DNA of 21,884 nt from JBBQKI01 sp038326725 (GCA_038326725.1 JBBQKI010000033.1:1-21884); one strand, 5' to 3'. Shown: positions 1-7,499, counted from the stretch's first letter. The notes: generated by a model not told the origin, from the letters alone. Made by a program: numbers and translations.

Positions 1-158
1 AACTTGTTTATACTCGCTACTTTTATTCCTTTTATAACCCTATTTGGCATGCTATGCGCTAGTTTCCATAAAAAATATTCTTTTTATTTTTTTAGCTTTT
101 TTCAAAATATTGACATTAGGATTATAGTTTATGCAATATAACAAGTTTATCCATTTTA

Positions 159-1283
159 CTATAAATTATCAAAAGGATTTTTTATTTTTTGGATGCTCGT
201 GCTGCTCACGTGGGTATAGAGCATTGTGGTTTTTGGGCTGTTGTGGCCTAAAAGGGCTTGTATATAGCGTATGTCTGTGCCGTTTTCCAGCAGGTGGGTG
301 GCAAAACTGTGGCGCAATGAGTGCAGTGTTATGCGTCTTTTAATACCGCATAACTTTACTGCTTTCTTTAATACCTGTTGGGCGCTCTTACTGCTGTATT
401 GCTCCCCAGATTGCCCCTCAAACAAATATTCTTTTGGTCTGTATGCATTGTAGTATTCGCGTAGCAACAGCAAGAAGGAAGGAGAAAGCAGAGTGTAACG
501 ATCCTTTTTTCCCTTTGCCATTTTTATGTGTATCAACATACGCTTGCTGTCAATATCCTGTACTTTTAAGTCTATGGCCTCCCCAATACGCAACCCGGCG
601 CTGTAGATTAAAGAAAGTAAGGTCTTGTGTTTCAGGTTATGGGTATGTTCTAAAATTGCCTTAATTTCTATGCTGTTCAATATCTCGGGCAAATATCTTG
701 GCTTTTGGGGGCGCTCTATATTCATACTTTCTACTTCCAAATTTTTAAAGGCGAAGTATTTTTTTATGCCGTTAATGCACTGGTTTTGGTAGGAAATGCT
801 GTGGCCACCCTTAAGTATATAGTCGTGGTTAAAGCGTTGTATCCATAATGCATCGGGGTTTGCGGCTTGTTTAAGTTGTAGATATTGAAGAAAGAGAACC
901 GTAACGGCTTGATAGGTGTTTACGGTGCTTGCCGCAAGCCGTTTTTCCTGCATCCACCTAACAAAACGGGCGAGATCCTTTTGTGTGCTTTCCGCTAGTT
1001 GTGGTAGGTTTAAAGGGTTGTGTGTTTTTGTAACAGCGGTAGGAAGGGCGCGGGTTTTTTGGATCTGGCTGTAATCTACATAGAGGTTCAGATCGCGCAA
1101 CTGTTTGTAAAGCGCCTTAAAGGATATGGCATCACAAAAGGCGTAAAAACATTTGTGGGTCGCGCTCCATTGCACATAGGGCAGGGGGTTAATTAGTTCC
1201 TTTAGCGCATTATCATAGACAAAGTGCAGCTGGTAGGCCTGCTTGCCTTTGTGTTGCAGTGGTATTAGTGTAATGGTTTGCAT
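159..1283 (-). CDS. Tyrosine recombinase / site-specific integrase
   Basis: This is a DNA-breaking and rejoining enzyme of the XerC/XerD-like tyrosine recombinase family, 374 aa from the chosen start. Residues 1-80 form an extra N-terminal module with a P-x-V-Q-W-S...FY pattern that I recall from many Bacteroidota integrases. Residues about 97-180 look like the SAM-like core-binding domain. The catalytic domain shows R232 (SAGLRIGEA), K257 region (MAKGKKDR), H321 and R324 (HSLRHSFATHL), H347 (LLGHNSPKTT) and nucleophile Y356 (MLYTHVS), so the set R-K-H-R-H-Y is complete. The open frame extends 30 codons further upstream, but that part overlaps the HTH gene and lacks family similarity, so the MQTITL start at 1283 is preferred; it leaves 22 nt after the HTH stop. 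It probably forms one transcript with the HTH gene. The DNA it moves or inverts is not visible in the window. Confidence 0.9.
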   Translation of the reverse strand: MQTITLIPLQHKGKQAYQLHFVYDNALKELINPLPYVQWSATHKCFYAFCDAISFKALYKQLRDLNLYVDYSQIQKTRALPTAVTKTHNPLNLPQLAESTQKDLARFVRWMQEKRLAASTVNTYQAVTVLFLQYLQLKQAANPDALWIQRFNHDYILKGGHSISYQNQCINGIKKYFAFKNLEVESMNIERPQKPRYLPEILNSIEIKAILEHTHNLKHKTLLSLIYSAGLRIGEAIDLKVQDIDSKRMLIHIKMAKGKKDRYTLLSPSFLLLLREYYNAYRPKEYLFEGQSGEQYSSKSAQQVLKKAVKLCGIKRRITLHSLRHSFATHLLENGTDIRYIQALLGHNSPKTTMLYTHVSSTSIQKIKNPFDNL

Positions 1284-1305
1284 AATTGCTATTAAATATA
1301 CTAAT

Positions 1306-1659
1306 TTACCCCTTCCGCACCACCGCCATAAGCGTTTCCACCTTGGCGTGCAGTAGTTTGTTTTCTTCCTCAAGCGCGGCTATGCGTTCCTGAAAAGGGA
1401 GGTTTTGGTCCGGTGCGTTGGTGGTAAAGGTTGGCGGTAGCTGCGTAGCAAGGTCCATAAAGAAGTTATGTTTTAATGTGTAGCACAGCGCCCAAACAAT
1501 GTGGGTCTGCATAGTTTTGGAACGCTGATAGGCATATACGGTACTATAGCTTTTCCCCAAATGCCTAGAAATGGCCGCGCGGCGCAACCTGTTTTGCCGG
1601 ATATGGTCTTTAAACATCAGACCTATGTTTGGGGCAGGGGTAGTGGTATTTTTGTCCAT
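1306..1659 (-). CDS. Small HTH regulator with C-terminal coiled coil
   Basis: The 117-aa product has a helix-turn-helix-like segment at residues about 14-50 (RRAAISRHLGKSYSTVYAYQ), a linker, and a Glu/Leu-rich heptad stretch at about 87-113 (ERIAALEEENKLLHAKVETL) that should form a dimerising coiled coil. It is therefore probably a DNA-binding regulator. It sits just before the integrase gene in the same direction (22-nt gap) and directly downstream of a 21-bp repeat array that could be its operator. Two upstream in-frame ATGs (1683, 1704) are possible. 1659 is chosen because the others lie inside or against the repeat array. I do not recognise a named family. Autoregulation and control of the integrase are inference. 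Confidence 0.72.
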   Translation of the reverse strand: MDKNTTTPAPNIGLMFKDHIRQNRLRRAAISRHLGKSYSTVYAYQRSKTMQTHIVWALCYTLKHNFFMDLATQLPPTFTTNAPDQNLPFQERIAALEEENKLLHAKVETLMAVVRKG

Positions 1660-1694
1660 AATTGTTAAATTTTTCGTATTCATAAATCGGTTAA

Positions 1695-1904
1695 TTGGTT
1701 TCAACCAAAACTTCGGTGTAATGATGCATTTATTATTCGGTTATATACATTACAAAATTGGTTTTATACAGATAATAACTGGTTATATACACATAGTAAT
1801 TGTGTTGGTACTGTTATTAATTGTCTTATTACATCTAATCTTTGGTTATGGCCATAACTCCTTTAGGTCTAACCAATTAAGTTATGGTTGAATGCATAAA
1901 AAAT
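1695..1904. repeat. Degenerate 21-bp tandem repeat array, about 10 units
   Basis: Cutting the sequence every 21 bases from 1695 gives ten rows in register with consensus TTGGTTATATACAT followed by about 7 variable bases. Best units start (at GG) at 1739 GGTTATATACAT, 1760 GGTTTTATACAG, 1781 GGTTATATACAC, 1844 GGTTATGGCCAT, 1886 GGTTGAATGCAT and 1697 GGTTTCAACCAA. Weaker units at 1718, 1802, 1823 and 1865 keep mainly the right-hand TAC/CAT or CCA positions. A perfect 14-bp palindrome, GTTATGGCCATAAC, lies at 1845-1858. A period of 21 bp is two helical turns, so all copies face the same side of the helix, as expected for iterons or operators. No convincing gene occupies this interval. Confidence 0.75.
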
Positions 1905-1927
1905 GTTTTTAATAAGCCCTAAAAAAA

Positions 1928-1944
1928 ACGGGCGCAAGTCCCGT
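1928..1944 (-). terminator. Rho-independent terminator after the 164-aa gene
   Basis: ACGGG (1928-1932) and CCCGT (1940-1944) form a 5-bp stem with a 7-nt loop. Read on the minus strand it is followed by a run of eight T. It lies 22 nt beyond the stop of the minus-strand gene at 1967 and ends that transcript before the 21-bp array. Confidence 0.65.
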
Positions 1945-1966
1945 CTTCTTTGATTAATGGAATTAT

Positions 1967-2461
1967 TTAAATTTCCATCTCCGGTTCTATTACCGGCTTC
2001 CCGCCGCCCTGCCCGGCAAAGCGTGCCTTTAGCCTGTCATAACTTGCTTGGGCGCCGGGCATCCCGCTCCTGGCCATCATCTCGAACATTCCATACACCG
2101 CCGTGCCCATGCCGTAGCTTTCGTGGCCAGCCACACGCTGTAGGTCGTCCAGCCGCTGCACTACGTTCAACATTCGGCTTTTTATGCTCTCCACCTGTTC
2201 AAAAAGCTCCAGATCGCTTTCCAAAAAATCTTTGTTGTAAAAAGCCGGGATGATAACGTTGGTGTTGTTCGTCATCTCGTCCAGTACCTCTTCGGCAAAA
2301 ATTTTGTTGTCCACGCTAATGGCGTTGTACGTCCGGCGTTGCTCCTCCGTTAGGGTTGCGTCCGGCAGGGCAGCCTCAATGGTGGTAATGGCCCCCATGA
2401 TCTCGGTAATGGCGGCAGGCGCAATTACCAGGTTTACAAGGTTTTGGTTTACATTGCTCAT
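1967..2461 (-). CDS. Conserved-looking hypothetical protein, 164 aa
   Basis: I do not recognise this family. The product starts MSNVNQNLVNLVIAP, is predicted mainly alpha-helical and soluble, has no signal peptide or membrane segment, and ends in a Gly-rich, acidic tail (GQGGGKPVIEPEMEI). Two aromatic/Met patches (FYNKDFLESDLELFEQVESI and YGMGTAVYGMFEMMARSG) stand out. Local base composition is visibly more GC-rich than the neighbouring chromosomal genes, which fits the accessory integrase block downstream. The AT-rich upstream tract (from 2462) could carry its promoter. It is a credible gene because it has a clean start, a following terminator and normal codon structure. Confidence 0.7.
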   Translation of the reverse strand: MSNVNQNLVNLVIAPAAITEIMGAITTIEAALPDATLTEEQRRTYNAISVDNKIFAEEVLDEMTNNTNVIIPAFYNKDFLESDLELFEQVESIKSRMLNVVQRLDDLQRVAGHESYGMGTAVYGMFEMMARSGMPGAQASYDRLKARFAGQGGGKPVIEPEMEI

Positions 2462-2525
2462 AATTAAAAAAAGTTTTAAGATTAATAATGAAGCAATTTT
2501 TTTAAAAAAAAATTAAAAAAACAAG

Positions 2526-2560
2526 AGGAAAAACCCTGTTTTTTTTTAAGGGTTTTTCCT
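2526..2560. terminator. Strong 12-bp inverted repeat, bidirectional terminator
   Basis: AGGAAAAACCCT (2526-2537) and AGGGTTTTTCCT (2549-2560) pair perfectly over 12 bp around an 11-nt loop that is itself nearly all T. On the minus strand the stem is followed by T-rich DNA, so it could end the minus-strand membrane-protein transcript (stop at 2706). On the plus strand a shorter T run follows. Confidence 0.7.
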
Positions 2561-2581
2561 GTTTTTAAGATAATTGGTTTT

Positions 2582-2617
2582 GGGTTTTGGGGGTGGGGAG
2601 GGGGTGGGGAGAGAGGG
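2582..2617 (+). other. G-run cluster with G-quadruplex potential
   Basis: On the plus strand G runs occur at 2582-2584, 2589-2593, 2595-2598, 2600-2604, 2606-2609 and 2615-2617. Four consecutive runs of at least four G are separated by single bases. This fits the classical quadruplex pattern with very short loops in an otherwise AT-rich spacer. On a minus-strand transcript it would be a C-rich tract. Confidence 0.6.
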
Positions 2618-2705
2618 AGTGTTGCCGTTCCATAGCTAAGACTTATTTGAGTGTCTGCTTTTAACGATGCATATACAATTTTATTGATAAAAAGCTGTCA
2701 AGAAA

Positions 2706-3032
2706 TTATAGCATAAAAATAAGTAGAAGGATCAAAACAAATAAAAGCCCAATGGTTTTGCGCTTAATAATGAAATACAAAGTCAATACAAATAATGCAA
2801 AAAAAATAAGACTCCATTTCAGCATGTGTTTTGCATACAGTTCTGCGGATTTGTAATGTTCAATTCCCGCAACGGGTCCCTCTGCTCCAAAAGGATAACC
2901 TTCAATGTCTTTTTTTACGGCTACAATATAATATTCAGATAAGTCCACGAGCGAGAAGAGTCCTGTTAGGGCAACTGTTAGAACAGCAAGGCACCAAAAG
3001 AGAACGCGGCTATTTTTAATCTTTTCAATCAT
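2706..3032 (-). CDS. Small membrane protein, about three TM helices
   Basis: The 108-aa product (start MIEKIKNSR) shows hydrophobic segments at about 10-32 (VLFWCLAVLTVALTGLF), 72-91 (LKWSLIFFALFVLTLYFII) and 94-108 (IGLLFVLILLLIFML), with a roughly 40-residue polar loop between the first two. It is probably an inner-membrane protein with no recognisable family. An open frame continues upstream to 3167, but its 45 extra residues look non-coding (Cys/Arg/Asn mix), so the ATG at 3032, giving a compact TM protein, is preferred. It lies 140 nt after the carboxyltransferase stop, same strand; cotranscription is possible but unproven. Confidence 0.6.
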   Translation of the reverse strand: MIEKIKNSRVLFWCLAVLTVALTGLFSLVDLSEYYIVAVKKDIEGYPFGAEGPVAGIEHYKSAELYAKHMLKWSLIFFALFVLTLYFIIKRKTIGLLFVLILLLIFML

Positions 3033-3172
3033 GAAATTGTGAAAGGAATTTTTGTTTCGGAAAAATCGGCCGCAACAATTATCCATAAAGTTTATATATA
3101 TAAGCCGTTGCGTGTCTAGCCCCTTGCCATTAAAAGTACATAACTCCGCTGGATCACGAAACCCCACCTCCC

Positions 3173-4801
3173 TTAAACCTGAATCACTCCCAAATTAAAA
3201 GCCCGCTCTATGGGCGCATGGTTGGCCGCTTCAATGCCCATACTTATCCATTTTCTTGTATCCAACGGGTCTATTACCGCATCGGTCCAAATTCGGGAAG
3301 CGGCAAAGTAGGGCGAAATTTGTTCATCGTACCGCGCCTTGATGCGGTCGTAAAGTTCTTTTTCCACTTCGGGCGTAATCTCCTCGCCCTTCTTTTTTAG
3401 GGAAGCAGTTTCAATCTGCAACAATACTTTAGCAGCACTATTACCGCTCATCACGGCCAGTTCGGCACTGGGCCAAGCCACTATTAGTCGTGGGTCATAG
3501 GCTTTTCCGCACATGGCATAATTGCCCGCGCCGTAGGAATTTCCAATAATGATGGTGAATTTAGGTACCACGCTGTTGCTTACGGCATTTACCATTTTTG
3601 CCCCGTCTTTTATGATGCCGCCGTGCTCGCTTTTGCTGCCCACCATAAACCCGGTTACGTCCTGCAGGAACACCAACGGGATTTTCTTTTGGTTGCAATT
3701 GGCGATAAAGCGGGTGGCCTTGTCCGCACTGTCGCTGTAGATAACACCACCAAACTGCATTTCGCCTTGTTTGGTTTTTACCAATTTGCGTTGGTTGGCC
3801 ACAATACCCACAGCCCACCCGTCTATCCGGGCATAGCCGGTTAATATTGTTTTTCCGAAACCTTCTTTGTATTGTTCAAATTCGCTGTTATCCACCATTC
3901 GTTTAATGATTTCCAACATATCGTATGGTTCGGTACGTGTCCGGGGGAGGAGGCCGTAAATTTCTTTGGGGTCGTTTAAAGGTTTTTGCGGTTTTTCGCG
4001 GTTGTACCCAGCTTTGTCATAATCGCCAATTTTGGAAACAATGTTTTTTATGCGGTCCAAAGCGTCTTTATCGTCTTTTGCTTTATAGTCGGTCACCCCG
4101 CTTATTTCGCAATGTGTGGTGGCCCCGCCCAAAGTTTCGTTATCAATGGTTTCGCCAATGGCGGCTTTTACCAAATAACTTCCGGCAAGAAAAATACTCC
4201 CGGTTTTGTCCACTATCATCGCTTCGTCGCTCATGATGGGGAGGTAAGCCCCACCCGCCACACAACTGCCCATTACGGCAGCAATCTGCGTAATTCCTAA
4301 ACTGCTCATCACGGCGTTGTTTCTAAAAATTCTTCCGAAGTGTTCTTTATCGGGGAAAATTTCATCCTGCATGGGCAAATACACCCCGGCACTGTCCACC
4401 AAATAAATGATGGGCAAACGGTTTTCGATGGAAATTTCCTGTGCCCGAAGGTTTTTCTTTGCGGTAATGGGAAACCAAGCCCCCGCCTTCACCGTTGCAT
4501 CATTGGCCACAACAAGGCATTGCTTTCCGCTGATGTAGCCCATTTTCACAACCACCCCACCGCTGGGACAGCCCCCGTGCTCGGCATACATTCCTTCTCC
4601 TGCAAAACTGGCGATTTCAAGGGTTGGTTTTTTTGGGTCCAACAAATAATCAATGCGCTCTCGGGCAGTCATTTTACCTTTGGCTTTATGCTTTTCAATA
4701 CTTTTTTCGCCTCCGCCAAGATTTACAATCGCTGTTTTTCTTCGTAGTTCGGAAATCAAAAGTTTATTGTGGTCTTCGTTTTTGTTGAAGTTTAAATCCA
4801 T
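3173..4801 (-). CDS. mccB: Acyl-CoA carboxylase carboxyltransferase beta, probably methylcrotonoyl-CoA carboxylase
   Basis: This biotin-dependent carboxyltransferase subunit transfers carboxyl from carboxybiotin to an acyl-CoA. The 542-aa length is normal for MCC beta. Diagnostic stretches include the crotonase-fold oxyanion and acyl-CoA segments LVDSAGVYLPMQDEIFPD, VMGSCVAGGAYLP and GGATTHCEISGVTD in the N half. In the C half are FLQDVTGFMVG, GAKMVNAVSNSVVPKFTIIIG and SYGAGNYAMCGKAYDPR. These match the MCC beta type (leucine degradation) better than propionyl-CoA carboxylase, from memory of the families. The partner biotin-carrying alpha subunit is not in the window. A minus-strand TATTTTAG a short way upstream could be a -7 element. 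Residual doubt concerns substrate (methylcrotonoyl versus other acyl-CoA). Confidence 0.88.
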   Translation of the reverse strand: MDLNFNKNEDHNKLLISELRRKTAIVNLGGGEKSIEKHKAKGKMTARERIDYLLDPKKPTLEIASFAGEGMYAEHGGCPSGGVVVKMGYISGKQCLVVANDATVKAGAWFPITAKKNLRAQEISIENRLPIIYLVDSAGVYLPMQDEIFPDKEHFGRIFRNNAVMSSLGITQIAAVMGSCVAGGAYLPIMSDEAMIVDKTGSIFLAGSYLVKAAIGETIDNETLGGATTHCEISGVTDYKAKDDKDALDRIKNIVSKIGDYDKAGYNREKPQKPLNDPKEIYGLLPRTRTEPYDMLEIIKRMVDNSEFEQYKEGFGKTILTGYARIDGWAVGIVANQRKLVKTKQGEMQFGGVIYSDSADKATRFIANCNQKKIPLVFLQDVTGFMVGSKSEHGGIIKDGAKMVNAVSNSVVPKFTIIIGNSYGAGNYAMCGKAYDPRLIVAWPSAELAVMSGNSAAKVLLQIETASLKKKGEEITPEVEKELYDRIKARYDEQISPYFAASRIWTDAVIDPLDTRKWISMGIEAANHAPIERAFNLGVIQV

Positions 4802-4851
4802 GGAACGTGTGTTTGCGCTAAAATACGAAATGCTTGAAAGTTTTGGGTTTA

Positions 4852-4872
4852 AAAGTTCAAAGTTTAAAGTTC
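4852..4872. repeat. Heptanucleotide repeat, 3 copies (AAAGTTC type)
   Basis: AAAGTTC (4852-4858), AAAGTTT (4859-4865) and AAAGTTC (4866-4872) are contiguous 7-bp units, followed by a decayed AAAACTG. They lie about 50 nt upstream of the mccB start, in the spacer shared with the plus-strand small membrane protein. Confidence 0.7.
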
Positions 4873-5028
4873 AAAACTGTTTCATTAAATCTTAAATATT
4901 GGTTTTTGTTTCTTGAGGCTTTAATATATTATTACTATTCGCAATTTCCTCTTCGCTAATCCCTTTAAAAACTATGACATTTTGTTAACGAAAAACAATA
5001 TTTTATTAGCGATATTTGTGGCTATTTC

Positions 5029-5060
5029 TTTAAAACAAAGGGCGCAAACCCTCTTTAAAA
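5029..5060 (+). other. Imperfect hairpin in the leader of the 59-aa membrane protein
   Basis: AAAGGG and CCCTCTTT around a CGCAAA loop, flanked by TTTAAA on both sides, make an imperfect stem ending about 10 nt before the ATG at 5070. It could influence translation or be a decayed terminator-like element. It is weak, with a bulged base on the right arm. Confidence 0.3.
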
Positions 5061-5069
5061 AGTATAATC

Positions 5070-5249
5070 ATGATGAACAAAAATACTGTATTGGCCTGGG
5101 CCACTTTTATAATGATTGTTGTTGGCGTAAGTTTGATAGCCATGGGTGCTTTTAGATATGATGATGTTGCCGGCTGGGGCTTCGCGGCAGTGGGCATTGG
5201 GTTTTTTGCCATAGCTTGGGTTTTCAATGCACTTAAAGGAAGAGTTTGA
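5070..5249 (+). CDS. CAL67264-family small membrane protein
   Basis: This 59-aa ORF (MMNKNTVLAWATFIMIVVG...) has two hydrophobic helices (about 7-27 and 38-55) joined by FRYDDVAGWG, and ends NALKGRV. I recognise it as the small flavobacterial protein called CAL67264 family membrane protein; its function is unknown. The start could be either of two adjacent ATG codons (5070 or 5073). It lies 96 nt before the ABC-F gene on the same strand. The spacer between the two is filled by two different 7-bp tandem repeats, so cotranscription is plausible. Confidence 0.85.
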   Translation: MMNKNTVLAWATFIMIVVGVSLIAMGAFRYDDVAGWGFAAVGIGFFAIAWVFNALKGRV

Positions 5250-5266
5250 GTTAGGGATCAAAAAGT

Positions 5267-5291
5267 AAGAAGCAAGAAGCAAGAAGCAAGA
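5267..5291. repeat. Heptanucleotide repeat, 3.6 copies (AAGAAGC)
   Basis: Three exact AAGAAGC units at 5267-5273, 5274-5280 and 5281-5287 are followed by a partial AAGA. It is located between the CAL67264-type gene and the ABC-F gene. Confidence 0.85.
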
Positions 5292-5310
5292 AATAAAAAA
5301 GAGGGAAAAA

Positions 5311-5338
5311 CCATCAACCATCAACCATCAACTATCAA
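5311..5338. repeat. Heptanucleotide repeat, 4 copies (CCATCAA)
   Basis: CCATCAA occurs at 5311, 5318 and 5325, with a one-base variant CTATCAA at 5332. The array ends 7 nt before the ABC-F start codon at 5346, so it occupies the position where a ribosome-binding region would be. Confidence 0.85.
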
Positions 5339-5345
5339 CTAACAC

Positions 5346-7037
5346 ATGAGCGACGATAAAAAAGTAATTTTCTCGATGCAAGGGGTTACTAAAACCTACC
5401 AAAGCGCCCAAACCCCGGTGCTAAAAAATATTTATTTAAGTTTTTTCTACGGAGCCAAAATCGGGATCCTCGGGCTAAACGGAAGCGGAAAATCCACTTT
5501 GCTGCGGATTATTGCAGGGGTCGAAAAAAACTTCCAAGGCAATGTGACCTTTGTTCCCGGCTATACCGTGGGCTATTTGGAACAGGAACCACAATTGGAT
5601 GAAACCAAGACCGTTCTCGAAATCGTTAAGGAAGGGGTGCAGGAAGTGGTGGATATTTTGGACGAATACAACAAAATAAACGATATGTTCAGCCTGCCGG
5701 AAGTCTATGAAAACCCGGCCAAAATGGATGAGTTGATGGACAAACAGGCGCTTCTTCAAGATAAAATTGATGCTACCAACGCTTGGGAACTGGACACCAA
5801 ATTGGAAATTGCTATGGATGCCCTTCGCACCCCGGAGCCGGATAAACTCATTAGTGTCCTGTCCGGAGGGGAACGCCGCCGGGTGGCCCTTTGTAGATTA
5901 TTATTAAAGGAACCGGACGTGTTGCTTTTGGATGAGCCTACAAATCATTTGGATGCCGAAAGCGTTCATTGGTTGGAACATCATTTGGCGCAATATAAAG
6001 GCACCGTGATTGCTGTTACCCACGACCGTTACTTTTTGGACAATGTTGCCGGATGGATTTTGGAACTCGACAGGGGCGAGGGTATTCCATGGAAGGGGAA
6101 TTATTCTTCCTGGTTGGATCAAAAATCAAAACGCTTGGCTTTAGAACAAAAACAAGCCGGTAAACGCCAAAAAACTTTGGAACGTGAGTTGGAATGGGTG
6201 CGCATGTCGCCGAAAGGAAGGCAATCAAAACAAAAGGCCCGTTTGCAGAATTATGACAAATTGATGAGTCAGGACCAGAAACAACTGGATGATAAATTGG
6301 AAATATATATTCCCAATGGGCCTAGATTGGGCACCAATGTTATTGAGGCAAAAGGTGTAGCCAAAGCCTTCGGCGATAAACTTTTATATGAAGAATTGAA
6401 TTTCAAGCTTCCTCAAGCGGGAATAGTCGGAATTATTGGACCAAACGGTGCAGGAAAAACCACGATTTTTAAAATGATAATGGGAGAAGAAAATGCCGAT
6501 AAAGGCACTTTTGAAGTTGGCGATACCGCCAAGATTGCATACGTGGACCAAGCCCATTCCAATATTCAGCCCGAAAAATCGATTTGGCAAAACTTCAGCG
6601 ACGGGCAGGAATTGATAATGATGGGAGGGAAGCAGGTAAATTCGCGCGCCTATTTGAGCCGGTTCAATTTTAGCGGTAGCGAACAGAACAAAAAGGTTTC
6701 CGCACTTTCTGGTGGCGAACGGAATCGATTGCACTTAGCCATGACCTTAAAAGAAGAAGGCAACGTATTATTGCTGGATGAGCCAACGAATGATTTGGAT
6801 ATAAACACCCTGCGTGCTTTGGAAGAAGGTTTGGAGAATTTTGCCGGCTGCGCCGTAGTCATTTCCCACGACCGTTGGTTTTTGGATAGGGTTTGCACCC
6901 ATATCCTTGCTTTTGAAGGGAACAGCGAAGTGTATTTTTTTGAGGGTAGTTTCAGCGATTACGAAGAAAACAAGAAAAAACGCTTGGGCGGCGATTTAAT
7001 GCCAAAACGAATAAAATATAAAAAATTGATACGATAA
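5346..7037 (+). CDS. ettA: ABC-F protein, energy-dependent translational throttle EttA
   Basis: This is a cytoplasmic ribosome-associated ATPase of the ABC-F family; EttA gates entry into elongation according to ATP/ADP in E. coli. The 563 aa are close to the usual 555. Two ABC domains lack membrane segments. Domain 1 has Walker A GLNGSGKS at 43-50, signature LSGGERRR, and Walker B/catalytic Glu LLLDEPTNHLD followed by the switch His THDR. Domain 2 has Walker A GPNGAGKT at 365-372, LSGGERNR, LLLDEPTNDLD and SHDR. The linker with EWVRMSPKGRQSKQKARL corresponds to the P-site tRNA interaction motif. The arm region around LDEYNKINDMF is EttA-like. A Lys-rich tail (about 20 aa) extends the C-terminus. 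The start is fixed by MSDDKKVIF and the preceding 7-bp repeats. The lipoprotein gene follows after 3 nt. Confidence 0.93.
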   Translation: MSDDKKVIFSMQGVTKTYQSAQTPVLKNIYLSFFYGAKIGILGLNGSGKSTLLRIIAGVEKNFQGNVTFVPGYTVGYLEQEPQLDETKTVLEIVKEGVQEVVDILDEYNKINDMFSLPEVYENPAKMDELMDKQALLQDKIDATNAWELDTKLEIAMDALRTPEPDKLISVLSGGERRRVALCRLLLKEPDVLLLDEPTNHLDAESVHWLEHHLAQYKGTVIAVTHDRYFLDNVAGWILELDRGEGIPWKGNYSSWLDQKSKRLALEQKQAGKRQKTLERELEWVRMSPKGRQSKQKARLQNYDKLMSQDQKQLDDKLEIYIPNGPRLGTNVIEAKGVAKAFGDKLLYEELNFKLPQAGIVGIIGPNGAGKTTIFKMIMGEENADKGTFEVGDTAKIAYVDQAHSNIQPEKSIWQNFSDGQELIMMGGKQVNSRAYLSRFNFSGSEQNKKVSALSGGERNRLHLAMTLKEEGNVLLLDEPTNDLDINTLRALEEGLENFAGCAVVISHDRWFLDRVCTHILAFEGNSEVYFFEGSFSDYEENKKKRLGGDLMPKRIKYKKLIR

Positions 7038-7040
7038 GTT

Positions 7041-7484
7041 ATGTGGAAAAATATACTGATACTTAGTTTGCTGATAACAATCTCTTCCTGCGGAAGTAAA
7101 AAAACCGTGGTAAAAGATTCGGAAGAATCAAAAGAAATAACTTTGGGAAAAAACCAAGCGTTAAGCTATAAAAGCTTGGGGAATGACGTAGCTTCCGTAT
7201 CGCTTCAACTTTTTGAAAATAATACTTTCAAGTTCGATTTTGAAAGCATCCCCCAACCCGAAACCGATGAAAAAGCATTGGTCATCTCCGAAAAAGGAAA
7301 ATACACTACCGATGGCGGATGGAAAATCCTGCATTTCAATAACCCAAAATTTTCTTTGGCATCCATTTTTGATGCCAATTATGGGGCGGGGAACGAATTC
7401 AAGATGGTAGATAAAAACACGGTTAAAATCAATTCCGAAAAAAATTCCATTGCCATTTGGGGCGTGGTTTGCGAGAAACAGTAG
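7041..7484 (+). CDS. Small lipoprotein, META/copper-resistance-like size, unknown function
   Basis: The 147-aa product begins with a type II signal: basic WKN, hydrophobic ILILSLLITI, and lipobox ISSC with Cys17, followed by GSKKTVV. The mature part is beta-rich with alternating polar/hydrophobic residues (SLQLFENNTFKFDFES, GKYTTDGGWKILHFNN), resembling small lipocalin-like or NlpE-like barrels, but I do not recognise a specific family. It starts 3 nt after the ettA stop, so it is probably cotranscribed. A strong terminator follows. Confidence 0.8.
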   Translation: MWKNILILSLLITISSCGSKKTVVKDSEESKEITLGKNQALSYKSLGNDVASVSLQLFENNTFKFDFESIPQPETDEKALVISEKGKYTTDGGWKILHFNNPKFSLASIFDANYGAGNEFKMVDKNTVKINSEKNSIAIWGVVCEKQ

Positions 7485-7499
7485 AAATTAGTAAGAAAT

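Noticed and set aside
1..158. Possible attachment site near the integrase 3' end (AACTTGTTTA at 1 and ACAAGTTTAT near 143)
   Set aside because: The similarity is short and AT-rich, with no tRNA or longer direct repeat. It cannot be distinguished from chance here.
1721..1891. Plus-strand ORF of 56 aa with 7-residue repeats (GYIHYKI, GFIQIIT, GYIHIVI)
   Set aside because: A 21-bp repeat automatically yields heptapeptide periodicity in an open frame. The unit-to-unit variation does not look codon-constrained, and there is no leader or partner. It is kept only as an alternative reading of the array.
3033..3167. 45-residue N-terminal extension of the small membrane protein
   Set aside because: Composition is atypical and Cys/Arg/Asn-rich, with no domain. 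It overlaps a spacer with an AT alternating tract and a partial inverted-repeat-like GCCGTTGCGTGT string.
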